Below, in pieces: positions 17,187 through 25,759 of a stretch of 45,265 nt of DNA; within the stretch, counting starts at the first letter, position 1; each line of letters begins with the position of its first letter. The notes beneath the pieces were generated by a model, which made no database searches, was not told the DNA's origin, and worked only from the letters and a program-made list of their open reading frames with translations. Location: NCBI RefSeq assembly GCF_944324745.1, contig NZ_CALUXO010000028.1, forward strand, positions 1 through 45,265, in the 5' to 3' direction. The stretch is from an uncultured Thomasclavelia sp. Its GTDB lineage: Bacteria > Bacillota_I > Bacilli_A > Erysipelotrichales > Coprobacillaceae. The translations under genes and the position numbers were made by a program.

Positions 17187-19268
17187 TTAAATTCCAAATA
17201 ATAAATCAATGTAGCTAGGAACTGGCCAGTATTCATCATCAACCAATGTTTCAATAGTATCAGTAGTTGCTCTTAATGCTTGCATTTCACCGAAAACATT
17301 GTCACGCCATGCTACTGCTTGTTCAAAAATTTCAGCATCCATCGCTTGAGCATCAGTAATATTTTTATCTAATGTTTCCATTTGATCTTTCATAGTTTTG
17401 ATCAAACCTGCTAATTTATTAGCATCATCTGTTAAGAATTCAACTGGAACTCCAGCTTCTTTAGCAGCCACAATTTCAGAAGAAACTTTACTTAAATAAT
17501 CACAAACTGCAGGATAAAGTTGTGTTCTAGCCATTTTTAAAGCAGTTAAACCTTCAACTTGGATGGTTTTAATATAGTTGTCTAATAGGATTTCATAACG
17601 AGAACCCAATTCTACTCGACTATAGACACCTAAACGATCTAACATTTCTAGGTTCTTTTCGTCTTTTAAACATTTTAAAGCATCAACAGTGTTTTTATTA
17701 TTTGGTAATCCGCGTCTTGCTGCTTCTTCTTCCCATTCAGCAGAATATCCGTCACCATTAAAGATAATACGTTTATGTTCTAAAATAAATTCTTTTACTA
17801 CATCATCAAAAGATTTACCTGATTCTAAGGCATCAGCCATTTGATTCATTTCTTCTGCTAAAATAGCATTTAAGATCGTATTTGGACCAGCAATTGATTG
17901 ACTAGAACCAACAGCACGGAACTCAAATTTATTTCCAGTAAATGCAAATGGTGAAGTACGGTTACGATCAGTTGTATCTTTAGAGAATGTAGGTACTACT
18001 GAAACCCCAGTTGCAAAACGCCCGCTATCAATTTTATTAATCTTTTTACCTTCACAAATTTCTTCAATTAAATCATTTAAATCTTCACCAATGAACATTG
18101 AAATGATTGCAGGTGGTGCTTCGTTAGCTCCTAAACGATGATCATTTCCAGCACTAGCAATACTCATTCTTAATAAATCAGCGTATTCATCAACCGCTTT
18201 AATAGTACATGCTAATGTTGCTAAGAATGGTTTATTTTCAACCGGATTGCTACCAGGATTAAATAAATTAATTCCTGTATTTGTAGTAACTGACCAGTTA
18301 TTATGTTTACCAGAACCATTAACACCATCAAATGGTTTTTCATGTAGTAAACAACGTAATCCATGTTGTTTAGCTACATCTTGCATAATTTGCATTAATA
18401 AGTGGTTATTGTCACTAGTAATATTTACTTTTTGATATACGCAAGCAACTTCATGTTGGGCAGGCGCAACTTCGTTATGTTTAGTTTTTGAAGGAATACC
18501 ATATTTCCATAACTCACGATCTAAATCCTTCATAAATGCAGAAACTTTACGTTTAAGACTTCCAAAATAATGATCTTCTAATTCTTGACCTTTTGGAGCC
18601 ATGGCACCAAATAAAGTTCTACCAGTTAATTTTAAATCCATACGATTTTGATAATCTTCATCACGTACTAAGAAATATTCTTGTTCAGCACCAACTGAAG
18701 CAGAAACGCTTGTTACTCCTTCAACTCCAATCAACGGTAACAAACGACATGCTGCATTTGATAAGGCATCACACGATCTAAGCAATGGTGTTTTCTTATC
18801 TAATGCTTCACCTGTATATGAACAGAATAAAGTTGGGATATATAAAGTACCATCTTTAACGAATGCAGGTGATGTACAATCCCATGCAGTATAACCTCTT
18901 GCTTCAAAAGTAGCTCTTAAACCTCCAGAAGGGAAAGATGAAGCATCTGGTTCACCTTTTCTTAAAGTTTTACCACTGAATTGTAAAACAGCTTTGCATC
19001 CTTCAGGTTCTAAGAAAGCGTCATGTTTTTCAGCAGTTAATCCAGTCATTGGCATAAACCAATGAGTAAAATGTGTAGCTCCATGTTCTAATGCCCAAAT
19101 TTTCATTGCATTAGCAATTACTGTTGCACATTCTTTAGATAACTCTTCACCTTTATCTAAAGATTCATGAAAAGCTTTATAAATAGATCTTGGAATTCTT
19201 TCTTTCATTGTATCATCATTAAAAGCTAAGATTCCGTAATCTTCTAATAACTTATTCATATCTTCCAT
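17187..19268 (-). CDS. glnN: Glutamine synthetase type III
   Basis: 693 residues, the length of GS-III rather than GS-I (about 445). It joins ammonia to glutamate with ATP. Seen: THFTHWFMPMTGLTAEKHDAF (about 60-80), SFPSGGLRATFEARGYTAWD, a glutamate in SVGAEQEYFLV, NEVAPAQHEVACVYQ, GVNGSGKHNNWS and NRTSPFAFTGNKFEFRAVGS, all typical GS-III blocks. ATG 19268 has AGGGGG eight bases upstream. It has its own consensus promoter and no neighbouring glnR. Confidence 0.96.
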   Translation of the reverse strand: MEDMNKLLEDYGILAFNDDTMKERIPRSIYKAFHESLDKGEELSKECATVIANAMKIWALEHGATHFTHWFMPMTGLTAEKHDAFLEPEGCKAVLQFSGKTLRKGEPDASSFPSGGLRATFEARGYTAWDCTSPAFVKDGTLYIPTLFCSYTGEALDKKTPLLRSCDALSNAACRLLPLIGVEGVTSVSASVGAEQEYFLVRDEDYQNRMDLKLTGRTLFGAMAPKGQELEDHYFGSLKRKVSAFMKDLDRELWKYGIPSKTKHNEVAPAQHEVACVYQKVNITSDNNHLLMQIMQDVAKQHGLRCLLHEKPFDGVNGSGKHNNWSVTTNTGINLFNPGSNPVENKPFLATLACTIKAVDEYADLLRMSIASAGNDHRLGANEAPPAIISMFIGEDLNDLIEEICEGKKINKIDSGRFATGVSVVPTFSKDTTDRNRTSPFAFTGNKFEFRAVGSSQSIAGPNTILNAILAEEMNQMADALESGKSFDDVVKEFILEHKRIIFNGDGYSAEWEEEAARRGLPNNKNTVDALKCLKDEKNLEMLDRLGVYSRVELGSRYEILLDNYIKTIQVEGLTALKMARTQLYPAVCDYLSKVSSEIVAAKEAGVPVEFLTDDANKLAGLIKTMKDQMETLDKNITDAQAMDAEIFEQAVAWRDNVFGEMQALRATTDTIETLVDDEYWPVPSYIDLLFGI

Positions 19269-19328
19269 TCTAAGTTCCCCCTTGTTTTTCTCACAACCAT
19301 ATATCTAATATATGCTTTGTATGCCGTT

Positions 19329-19357
19329 ATTATACAGTTAGTTTTTTGTAGTGTCAA
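19329..19357 (-). promoter_or_regulatory. glnN promoter
   Basis: Minus strand TTGACA (19352-19357), 17 bases, TATAAT (19329-19334): a full consensus. A CATATAT/ATATATG dyad lies in the leader at about 19295-19315. I do not see a GlnR/TnrA box. Confidence 0.85.
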
Positions 19358-19492
19358 CACCAAAATAATATTTTTTTATTATTCTAATAATATTTAATCA
19401 TCACTGTTTTATTTTCGATAATAAAAAACAAGTAATGATTTTTGATTATAACATTATCACTAAAATAAACAATATTTTCCGATAAATTAAAT

Positions 19493-19520
19493 AAAAAAAA
19501 GGTAATCTAAAAAGATTACC
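19493..19520 (-). terminator. Terminator of the PH-like membrane gene
   Basis: GGTAATCT pairs with AGATTACC around AAAA, eight T on the minus strand. Confidence 0.85.
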
Positions 19521-19527
19521 CAAATTA

Positions 19528-20040
19528 CTAATTGTTAAATTCTTGACTTTTAACTTTCTTTGTTTCTTCTTTCATACGACGACGGCGTTTCTTTTCATAT
19601 GAATGATGAGTAGCGGCATATTCCTTAACTTGCACATGAATACGTTTGTTGATTCGAACAATTTCTTCTACAAATTTCATTCTATCTTTTGGGGTTACCA
19701 CAATTCTCTTTTTCCCACCAGTATATAATTCAAGAGCATGAGGACTAGTTATAATTTTTGTCATCTTAGGAACTGGATCACAAATAGTCTCGCATGTAAG
19801 CAAATTAATTTCTTTATCTTTTCCTAAACGACGGTTGATAACCAAAGTTCTTCTTTCAATCGTATATTTATAAGGACGAAACAAATTGAAATAAATAACA
19901 ATTGCGATTCCTACAATTAAGACAACGATTGCACTTTGAATTGAGCCAAAAATAAATTGAATAACAATATAAATAATATAAAATATCTCAAAATATAAGA
20001 TCGCCGGATTTAATGCCCGCTTAAATTCTACTTTTTTCAT
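19528..20040 (-). CDS. Membrane protein with PH-like domain, unknown role
   Basis: 170 residues from ATG 20040, which has GAGG upstream. Two membrane segments (about 12-30 and 34-52), then a beta-rich bacterial PH-like stretch (YKYTIERRTLVINRRLGKDKEI, later RIVVTPKDRMKFVEEI), then a strongly basic tail (YEKKRRRRMKEETKKVK). No function known. The promoter is covered by a striking 17-bp dyad. Confidence 0.75.
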   Translation of the reverse strand: MKKVEFKRALNPAILYFEIFYIIYIVIQFIFGSIQSAIVVLIVGIAIVIYFNLFRPYKYTIERRTLVINRRLGKDKEINLLTCETICDPVPKMTKIITSPHALELYTGGKKRIVVTPKDRMKFVEEIVRINKRIHVQVKEYAATHHSYEKKRRRRMKEETKKVKSQEFNN

Positions 20041-20065
20041 AACAACCTCTTTTCTAATACTCAAT

Positions 20066-20094
20066 ATTATAGCGTACCTTTTATATTATATCAA
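20066..20094 (-). promoter_or_regulatory. Promoter of the PH-like gene
   Basis: Minus strand TTGATA (20089-20094), 17 bases, TATAAT (20066-20071). The -35 lies within the proximal arm of the dyad at 20086-20132. Confidence 0.75.
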
Positions 20095-20132
20095 TTATAA
20101 ATTATTAGATCAGAAATTTATAATTGATATAA
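20086..20132. repeat. 17-bp perfect inverted repeat over the -35 box
   Basis: TTATATCAATTATAAAT (20086-20102) and its exact complement (20116-20132) are separated by 13 bases. There is no T-run, so it is not a terminator. A large operator or a hairpin remnant of a small mobile repeat are the options. Confidence 0.7.
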
Positions 20133-20140
20133 CATTAAGG

Positions 20141-20167
20141 AAAAGAAAGACGGAAATTCCGTCTTTC
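20141..20167 (-). terminator. Terminator of the PTS IIC gene
   Basis: GAAAGACGG pairs with CCGTCTTTC around five bases; T-rich tract on the minus strand. Confidence 0.8.
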
Positions 20168-20187
20168 CTTGATTAACATTATTTTTA

Positions 20188-21492
20188 TTATTCTGCAGCT
20201 TGTTTGTTTTGGAATCTTTCGTAAATAATTACGAATGGTGAATAGATTAAGATTGATACTACCAAAACAATTGCTTGAGAAACAGCACCCATGATATTAG
20301 CACCAGTTGTTAAGAATCCGTGAAGAATTGGAGGACAAGTCCATGGAGTATTGATAACTGCTTTTGGACAGAATCCAATTACTGTTAAGATATAACCGAT
20401 AATGATTGTAATACATGGAGCAAATACAAATGGGATACCTAAGATTGGGTTTAATACCATTGGGATACCAAATGTAACTGTTTCATTGATATTGAATAAT
20501 GCTGGAACTATAGAGATACCTGCGATTGTACGGTTATCTTCACGTCTACCAAATACTAAGATACCGATAACTAAACCGATTGTAACCCCAGAACCACCAA
20601 ATTCACCGAACATTTGTAACCATGCCATTGCGAAAATGTGTAATTCATCACTATAAGCATCATTTGTTTTAGAGAATGTTTCGATATTTTCTAACATTAA
20701 TGGAGTAAATAATGCTTCTTTAACAGCTGATAACATGTTGTTACCATGGATACCTACTAACCAGAATAACATGATTAAGATATAGATAATCATAACACCA
20801 GGAACAGTCGCACCGATATTACCTAAAGGACCTTGAACGTAAGTAGAAATTACGTCATTCAAATATAATCCAGTAGCCATTTCAACAACACGTCCGATAA
20901 CTGCAATGATAATAATTGCAATACATGCAGGAATTAAAACTTCGAATGCACGAGCAACACCAGGTGGTACTGATTCAGGCATTTTTAATTTTAATTTATC
21001 AACTTTACGTAATGCACAGAAGATTTCTACTGATAAAATACCAATGATGATACCAGTAAATAAACCTGTTGCACCAAGTGGAGTAGCACTAAGTCCACTG
21101 AAAGGATCAGCAGCACCTTCAATAGTATAACTGTTTTGAGTAACAGCTAACCAAGATGCAAGACCGAATAACCCTGCGAAGTATCCAGTTTCACCATTAG
21201 ATTCACCAATTTCTTGAGCGATACCAAAAGTAACACCAACTGTGATACATGAAATTGTAGCAAATTGAATTGCTGAGAATGCTGGGTTAATGAATTCTAA
21301 TGCCATGATTGGTTTCCAGAATAGACCTAACCCAGAATCTGCGTTTACTAATACGTTACACCATAAAACCCCAATTGCACCAGCAATAGTTAAAGGCATG
21401 AAGTTTTGGAACGCATTTTTAATCGCAGATAAATACTTGTTTTGTCCGCACCACGCACCAACGCGGCCTAAGACATCTGCCATTTTGTCCAT
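20188..21492 (-). CDS. celB: PTS IIC permease, cellobiose/lactose family
   Basis: 434 residues with about ten hydrophobic segments. EIIC hallmarks: WLVGIHGNNML (near 250) and NINETVTFGIPMVLNP (near 350), the sugar-binding region of the Lac/chitobiose family. It translocates and phosphorylates a beta-glucoside or disaccharide with IIB and IIA. IIB lies upstream beyond the gntR gene; no IIA and no phospho-beta-glucosidase are in the window, so it needs partners from elsewhere. RBS GGGAGG. Own promoter with a GntR-type operator upstream. Confidence 0.92.
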   Translation of the reverse strand: MDKMADVLGRVGAWCGQNKYLSAIKNAFQNFMPLTIAGAIGVLWCNVLVNADSGLGLFWKPIMALEFINPAFSAIQFATISCITVGVTFGIAQEIGESNGETGYFAGLFGLASWLAVTQNSYTIEGAADPFSGLSATPLGATGLFTGIIIGILSVEIFCALRKVDKLKLKMPESVPPGVARAFEVLIPACIAIIIIAVIGRVVEMATGLYLNDVISTYVQGPLGNIGATVPGVMIIYILIMLFWLVGIHGNNMLSAVKEALFTPLMLENIETFSKTNDAYSDELHIFAMAWLQMFGEFGGSGVTIGLVIGILVFGRREDNRTIAGISIVPALFNINETVTFGIPMVLNPILGIPFVFAPCITIIIGYILTVIGFCPKAVINTPWTCPPILHGFLTTGANIMGAVSQAIVLVVSILIYSPFVIIYERFQNKQAAE

Positions 21493-21530
21493 ATATTTTT
21501 TCCTCCCTTAAAATATCTATTGACAATATA

Positions 21531-21559
21531 AGTATAGAATTTAATTAGCAAAAAGTCAA
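21531..21559 (-). promoter_or_regulatory. PTS IIC promoter
   Basis: Minus strand TTGACT (21554-21559), 17 bases, TATACT (21531-21536). Confidence 0.8.
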
Positions 21560-21571
21560 TGCTTTTTCTAA

Positions 21572-21592
21572 TTAAAAGTACCATACTTTTAA
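21572..21592. promoter_or_regulatory. Operator 1 of the GntR-type regulator
   Basis: Perfect 9-bp dyad: TTAAAAGTA and TACTTTTAA around CCA. It lies 13 bases upstream of the IIC -35 box. A copy with one mismatch lies before gntR. Confidence 0.7.
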
Positions 21593-21616
21593 AAATAAAA
21601 CCGGCATCGTCTAAAA

Positions 21617-21642
21617 AAACATCGGTATATAGCCGATTTTTT
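21617..21642 (-). terminator. Second hairpin between gntR and the IIC promoter
   Basis: ATCGG (21621-21625) pairs with CCGAT (21633-21637), with T-runs on both sides. Possibly a back-up terminator. Confidence 0.45.
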
Positions 21643-21663
21643 ACCGCTCTTATTTTGTAAAAA

Positions 21664-21695
21664 AAAAATTGAAACGCTTACAAATATAAGCGTTT
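21664..21695 (-). terminator. Terminator of the gntR gene
   Basis: AAACGCTTA pairs with TAAGCGTTT around six bases, then a long T-run on the minus strand; overlaps the stop. Confidence 0.8.
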
Positions 21696-22411
21696 TACAT
21701 GGCTACCGTGACTGTCTGCAACTCAAAATCTTTATAATGAAACCGAGAAAATGAGTATTCAAAAATCACTCCAGTACTTAAATATGCAACTTGTTCAACT
21801 TCAAAGTATGGTTCAGTTTCTTTTAAACCAAGATACTCTTGTTCTAACGGAGATGATAAATGCCCACGAACCTTTTTATGAGCGCTTTGGATTTTTAATT
21901 TTAAATCTTTTTCGATGTATCGATAAATCGATGTTTGCAAATGTTCTAATTTTAAATTTGGTATTATTGATATTGGCATATAGATAATTTCTATTGCATA
22001 TGGTTTGCCATCAAGTTTCCTAAATCTAATGATATGATATACAAACGAACCTTCTTCTATTTGCAATTTTTTCGATATATGTTCATCGCTAGGAATAACT
22101 TCAAAAACAATTACTTCTGTTTCGATATCTTTAATTCCTTCATATCGTTGTGTTAACCCTTTTGTAAAAAGATTGGCTTTATTAGGTGTATCAGAAGATG
22201 GATCATAATCTTTTACGAAAGTTCCTGCCCCTCGCCTTCTAATAATCAGACCTTCTTTAACTAAAATATCCAGAGCTTTTTTCATTGTTTCTTTATTACA
22301 ATGATATGTTACACATAATACATATTCATATGGGAGCTTTTGTCCATAGGTATACTTGCCACCTTTAATCTTGGATCTAATATCATCTGCAATTTCGATG
22401 TATTTTACCAT
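21695..22411 (-). CDS. GntR/HutC-family regulator with UTRA domain
   Basis: 238 residues. N-terminal winged helix (about 1-68: KLPYEYVLCVTYHCNKETMKKAL, LIIRRRGAGTFVKD) and a C-terminal UTRA ligand domain (about 90-235) that usually binds a phosphosugar. It lies between the PTS IIB and IIC genes and has a matching operator before itself and before IIC, so it very probably controls this sugar system. RBS AGGAGGGA. Confidence 0.93.
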   Translation of the reverse strand: MVKYIEIADDIRSKIKGGKYTYGQKLPYEYVLCVTYHCNKETMKKALDILVKEGLIIRRRGAGTFVKDYDPSSDTPNKANLFTKGLTQRYEGIKDIETEVIVFEVIPSDEHISKKLQIEEGSFVYHIIRFRKLDGKPYAIEIIYMPISIIPNLKLEHLQTSIYRYIEKDLKLKIQSAHKKVRGHLSSPLEQEYLGLKETEPYFEVEQVAYLSTGVIFEYSFSRFHYKDFELQTVTVAM

Positions 22412-22436
22412 GACATCCCTCCTAGCAGCTCTTTAT

Positions 22437-22457
22437 TTAAAAATACCATACTTTTAA
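22437..22457. promoter_or_regulatory. Operator 2 of the GntR-type regulator
   Basis: Identical to operator 1 except one base in the left arm (TTAAAAATA for TTAAAAGTA). It lies downstream of the gntR start point, a road-block position for autorepression. Confidence 0.7.
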
Positions 22458-22482
22458 TAAATTTGCACGGACTTTTTAATTA

Positions 22483-22511
22483 TTTATAGTAATAGTTATT
22501 GATTAACTCAA
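22483..22511 (-). promoter_or_regulatory. gntR promoter
   Basis: Minus strand TTGAGT (22506-22511), 17 bases, TATAAA (22483-22488). Confidence 0.65.
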
Positions 22512-22542
22512 TTATTTGTATTTTTAATTAGTTATAAAAACG

Positions 22543-22566
22543 AAAAAGCCTCCCTAAGAGGCTTTT
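22543..22566 (-). terminator. Terminator of the PTS IIB gene
   Basis: AAAAGCCTC pairs with GAGGCTTTT around CCTAA; T-run on the minus strand. Confidence 0.85.
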
Positions 22567-22582
22567 GCTATTGGCTATTTAA

Positions 22583-22885
22583 TTATTTTCCATCAATAAC
22601 TTTGATGGCTGCTTTTAAAACATTTTCACCATTCATCATTCCGTAATCACGCATTTCGATTACTTCTACTGGTGTAGTTGTTTTAGATTTCAAACCTTTT
22701 AATTCATGACGAACTTGTGGGCCTAACATGATTACATCCCATTCATCTAATTGGTTTGCAGCATCTGTGATAGGTAATGCCAAGATTTTAGCATCAATAC
22801 CATCAGCTTCAGCAGCTTTTTCCATTCTTTGAACTAACATGCTTGTAGACATACCAGCATTACATACTAATAAAATTTTGTACAT
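22583..22885 (-). CDS. celA: PTS IIB, cellobiose family
   Basis: 100 residues, the full length of a free IIB. The phospho-accepting Cys8 lies in the loop CNAGMSTSMLV. It passes phosphate from IIA to the sugar held by IIC. It is a separate transcription unit: promoter upstream, strong terminator after, and no copy of the GntR operator. RBS AAAGGAG. Confidence 0.94.
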   Translation of the reverse strand: MYKILLVCNAGMSTSMLVQRMEKAAEADGIDAKILALPITDAANQLDEWDVIMLGPQVRHELKGLKSKTTTPVEVIEMRDYGMMNGENVLKAAIKVIDGK

Positions 22886-22922
22886 ATATTATATCTCCTT
22901 TCACAACATCTTATGTAATTAT

Positions 22923-22951
22923 ATTATAACATTTTATTTAACATTTGCTAA
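22923..22951 (-). promoter_or_regulatory. PTS IIB promoter
   Basis: Minus strand TTAGCA (22946-22951), 17 bases, TATAAT (22923-22928), helped by TG one base before the -10. Confidence 0.55.
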
Positions 22952-23005
22952 TAATTTTGCTTCACTTTATTAAACCTTAATTAAATATTGAAAAAAATTT
23001 CTCAG

Positions 23006-23548
23006 TTAATCCATTCTTATTCTTTTTACAACAGTTCCATCAAACTCTTTAATTATAAATTCATCATTTTCATAAATACCATAACTATTATTCCCCTCTT
23101 TAGGTAAAGAAATTGATGAAGGGTTTAAAATATATATCCCATTTTCATATTTAGCAACTGGTTTATGAATATGACCATAAACAAAAACATCACCCTCATT
23201 TAAATACGGTAATTTTTCTTCACTAAAAATATGACCATGGCTCAAAAAGAAATGATGCCCATCTACATCAATTGTTGCGTAATCGGCCATCATCGGAAAA
23301 TCTAGCACCATCTGGTCGACTTCCGCATCACAATTACCACGAACTGCAATAATCTCTTTTTTTAATTCATTTAACATCTTAATTACCTGTTTTGGAGCAT
23401 ATTCTTTAGGTAAATCATTTCGTGGTCCGTGATAAAGCAAATCGCCTAATAAAATCAATTTATCGGCTTTTTCTTGTTCATAAGCTGCTACTGCTTTTTT
23501 AGCATAATAAGCTGAACCATGAATATCAGATACAAACATTAATTTCAT
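23006..23548 (-). CDS. yfcE: YfcE/MJ0936-family phosphodiesterase
   Basis: 180 residues, a small calcineurin-like metallophosphoesterase. Metal ligands in MFVSDIHGS (5-12), LLGDLLYHGP (33-42), VRGNCD (about 71-76), LSHGH (about 103-107) and YGHIHKP (about 124-130). Members cleave phosphodiesters in vitro; the cell role is unclear. It directly follows the GyrI-like gene with no gap, so the two are one operon. Confidence 0.92.
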   Translation of the reverse strand: MKLMFVSDIHGSAYYAKKAVAAYEQEKADKLILLGDLLYHGPRNDLPKEYAPKQVIKMLNELKKEIIAVRGNCDAEVDQMVLDFPMMADYATIDVDGHHFFLSHGHIFSEEKLPYLNEGDVFVYGHIHKPVAKYENGIYILNPSSISLPKEGNNSYGIYENDEFIIKEFDGTVVKRIRMD

Positions 23549-24157
23549 TTAATTTTCCTCCACTGGATAACGTACTATTGTTTTTAAATCTTCCTTAGCG
23601 GTTTTTCTGGGATCATTTAAATATATTTCATGATGAAAGCCACTCAGTTTTAAATTAGCTACTGTAATGTATTCCATTATTTGTTTAGTTGAATTTATTT
23701 CCGTATTATACGGTCCAATATGTAACATCTGTAAACACTGTCCCTCTTCAAATTCTTTTAAATAAACATCCAGAATCAACAGCTCGTTGGTCTTTTTTAA
23801 TAATTTTATTTTAGCTTCTTCAAGCATTTCGTTAGTCAAAATATCTAATTGAGGAATTAATAATGTATATTTTATCATTTTCTTTCTGGTAACATCAAAA
23901 TGGCTATTATCATACGTATCCCAAATGCCCTCAAGCTTAGCACCACAATAATTAATATCATGCTGGTGATAAAGTTCTTTTAAAACTTTATTTAACTCTT
24001 GTAATAAAACAGATTTTTTTTGAAAATCTAAAACAGTGGGATTACCAACCCCATCAATTGCAATATATTTTAACTTAGGGACAACTAAACGACTTATTTT
24101 CCCCGTTTTTGCTCGATATAACTTCGAATATTCCTTTTTAATATCGTATTTTATCAT
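23549..24157 (-). CDS. GyrI-like small-molecule-binding protein
   Basis: 202 residues in the stand-alone GyrI-like family: LVVPKLKYIAIDGVGNP near residue 25, KLEGIWDTYDNSHFDVTRKKM near 75, then MLHIGPYNTEINSTKQIMEYI near 145 and HHEIYLNDPRKTAKEDLKTIVRYPV at the end. The fold binds hydrophobic small molecules in MerR/AraC regulators; free versions may sequester or hydrolyse compounds. No DNA-binding domain. Confidence 0.85.
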   Translation of the reverse strand: MIKYDIKKEYSKLYRAKTGKISRLVVPKLKYIAIDGVGNPTVLDFQKKSVLLQELNKVLKELYHQHDINYCGAKLEGIWDTYDNSHFDVTRKKMIKYTLLIPQLDILTNEMLEEAKIKLLKKTNELLILDVYLKEFEEGQCLQMLHIGPYNTEINSTKQIMEYITVANLKLSGFHHEIYLNDPRKTAKEDLKTIVRYPVEEN

Positions 24158-24226
24158 CGCCTCATCTCCCGTCTTTAATTATTATATAACTTTTAGTCAA
24201 AATTTCTACCTAAAATTATCTTCCAC

Positions 24227-24252
24227 AAAAAAACAGCATCCTACCTGGATGC
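24227..24252 (-). terminator. Terminator of the cyclophilin-glutaredoxin operon
   Basis: GCATCC pairs with GGATGC around five bases; T-run on the minus strand. It overlaps the stop. Confidence 0.75.
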
Positions 24253-24498
24253 CAGTTTTTTATCGAAAATCTTTTTTATTTTAGCCTTAGTAGCAATTCC
24301 CTCATGCAACTTTAAATTACCATCAAATATTGTTGGAACATAGTAATAATCATATGAATTAGCTAATTCTACTTCCAAAGCCTCATCAATTACTTCAATT
24401 TCTAACTGTTGATAACGCGGATCTTCCTTTTTTAATTCAGCAATCCACTTTAACGCTTCTTGGCAATAAGGACAATCTTTTAAAACAAATAATTTCAT
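24241..24498 (-). CDS. Glutaredoxin-like protein
   Basis: 85 residues with a thioredoxin-fold active site CPYC (9-12) and the cis-Pro region VPTIFDG (about 54-60). It probably reduces disulfides or mixed thiols in the cytoplasm. It starts two bases after the cyclophilin gene ends and has only a weak RBS, so it is probably translated by coupling. Confidence 0.88.
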   Translation of the reverse strand: MKLFVLKDCPYCQEALKWIAELKKEDPRYQQLEIEVIDEALEVELANSYDYYYVPTIFDGNLKLHEGIATKAKIKKIFDKKLASR

Positions 24499-24500
24499 CT

Positions 24501-24983
24501 TTAAGCCCTTCTAATTGTTTTGATTACAACAGGGACATTTGGCATATCCTGAAAATTACGAGCTACATTAGCAATTTTATCAACCACATCTAATCCTTCC
24601 GTTATCTTTCCAAACGCTGCATATTCTCCATCTAGATGTGGTGCCGCTTCGTGCATGATAAAAAATTGTGATGACGCAGAATCAGGCACCATAGTACGAG
24701 CCATTGATAAAACACCACGAGTATGCAATAACTGATTGTCAAAACCATTGCTGGCAAATTCCCCTTTAATACTGTCAGCTTCATGATGGTTGTAACTAGC
24801 ATCATACCCACCACCTTGGATCATAAATCCTGGAATTACTCGGTGAAAAATTAGCCCAGCATAAAAATCTTCATCTATCAATTTTAAAAAATTAGCAACG
24901 GTAATCGGTGCAACTTCCGGATACACTTCTCCTTTCATTACATCGCCATTTTCCATTTCAATTACAATATCAACTTTTTCCAT
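24501..24983 (-). CDS. ppiB: Peptidyl-prolyl cis-trans isomerase, cyclophilin type
   Basis: 160 residues. Core motifs: GLIFHRVIPGFMIQGG (active Arg), SSQFFIMHEAAPHLDGEYAAFGKITEGL. No signal peptide, so a cytoplasmic PpiB-like folding catalyst. RBS AAAGGAG. Middle gene of the operon with the 92-residue membrane protein and the glutaredoxin. Confidence 0.96.
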   Translation of the reverse strand: MEKVDIVIEMENGDVMKGEVYPEVAPITVANFLKLIDEDFYAGLIFHRVIPGFMIQGGGYDASYNHHEADSIKGEFASNGFDNQLLHTRGVLSMARTMVPDSASSQFFIMHEAAPHLDGEYAAFGKITEGLDVVDKIANVARNFQDMPNVPVVIKTIRRA

Positions 24984-24984
24984 C

Positions 24985-25263
24985 TTATTCTCCTTTATCG
25001 ACTATTCTTGCATCAATTATTTCATTTTTAACTTTACGATCTTTTCTTTTCTTATTTAAAAATAAGAATAACAAAATTAATGCTGCTAAAACAGCTAAAA
25101 CCACAATTATCGAATTAACAAGCTTAAATTGATAAGCAGTAGCTACAATTAAACATAAATTTATTATCTCAAAAGTACCAGAAAGCTTTTGACGTCCATT
25201 GACTAAAAAATTCAAAGCCAGTGCGGTACAAACAAACATCCCAATTACTAATGCTACTTCCAC
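24985..25263 (-). CDS. Unknown small membrane protein with GTG start
   Basis: 92 residues. The start is GTG at 25263, supported by AGGAGG seven bases upstream. Hydrophobic segments at about 3-20, 32-46 and 50-69, then a basic and charged tail (NKKRKDRKVKNEIIDARIVDKGE). No family recognised. It ends one base before the cyclophilin gene starts, so it leads that operon. Confidence 0.7.
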   Translation of the reverse strand: MEVALVIGMFVCTALALNFLVNGRQKLSGTFEIINLCLIVATAYQFKLVNSIIVVLAVLAALILLFLFLNKKRKDRKVKNEIIDARIVDKGE

Positions 25264-25759
25264 CAGAATTCCTCCTTTTTTTAATCATATCACGTTTTAT
25301 CAAAAAGAAGCAATATTTGATTTATCACTACATCCGTTTCAACATTTTCATAACGTCGTTTCTAATTCTTTTCTATATATTAAATGCATCCCCCTAATAT
25401 GATTACAGCTTCAAACAGTAACCGATTTTTCCATAAACAGCACACATTCCACAAACAATAACCGGAAGCACACCAATATAATTCATACAATATCATCAAT
25501 GTAAAAGCAATAAATAACTATATTAATTAAATAAAAATTTCATAAATAATAAAATCTTTAAAATCAGTAAAATACAAGCTACAACCATTTCACCAATTCT
25601 TTCAAATAACCTTAAAACCCTCTTTCCATTAATGAGATATTCTAACGCTTTTGACTTATTATTAACCTACAATAAATCAGGCCCTATTAACATAACCAAA
25701 AAAATCAAATCAACATAAGAAAACTAAAATCTATCAATTCACCTGCATTTATTAATAAG
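25264..25759. other. 496-base gap with probable gene decay
   Basis: AT-rich region without an intact gene. On the minus strand, 25523-25693 reads like a small membrane protein broken by one TAG, and 25403-25486 encodes a 27-residue hydrophobic peptide in another frame. No hairpin with a T-run, promoter or RNA gene stood out. Confidence 0.5.
25523..25693 (-). pseudogene. Possible decayed small membrane-protein gene
   Basis: From ATG 25693 the frame gives MLIGPDLL, a TAG at 25667-25669, then 47 codons of protein-like sequence (KALEYLINGKRVLRLFERIG, then a hydrophobic tail) to TAA at 25523. No RBS stands out. It could also be chance. Confidence 0.3.

Noticed and set aside
17187-22885. Several plus-strand frames of 60-84 codons
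   Set aside because: They run antisense to glnN, PTS and gntR genes, without ribosome sites or recognisable motifs.
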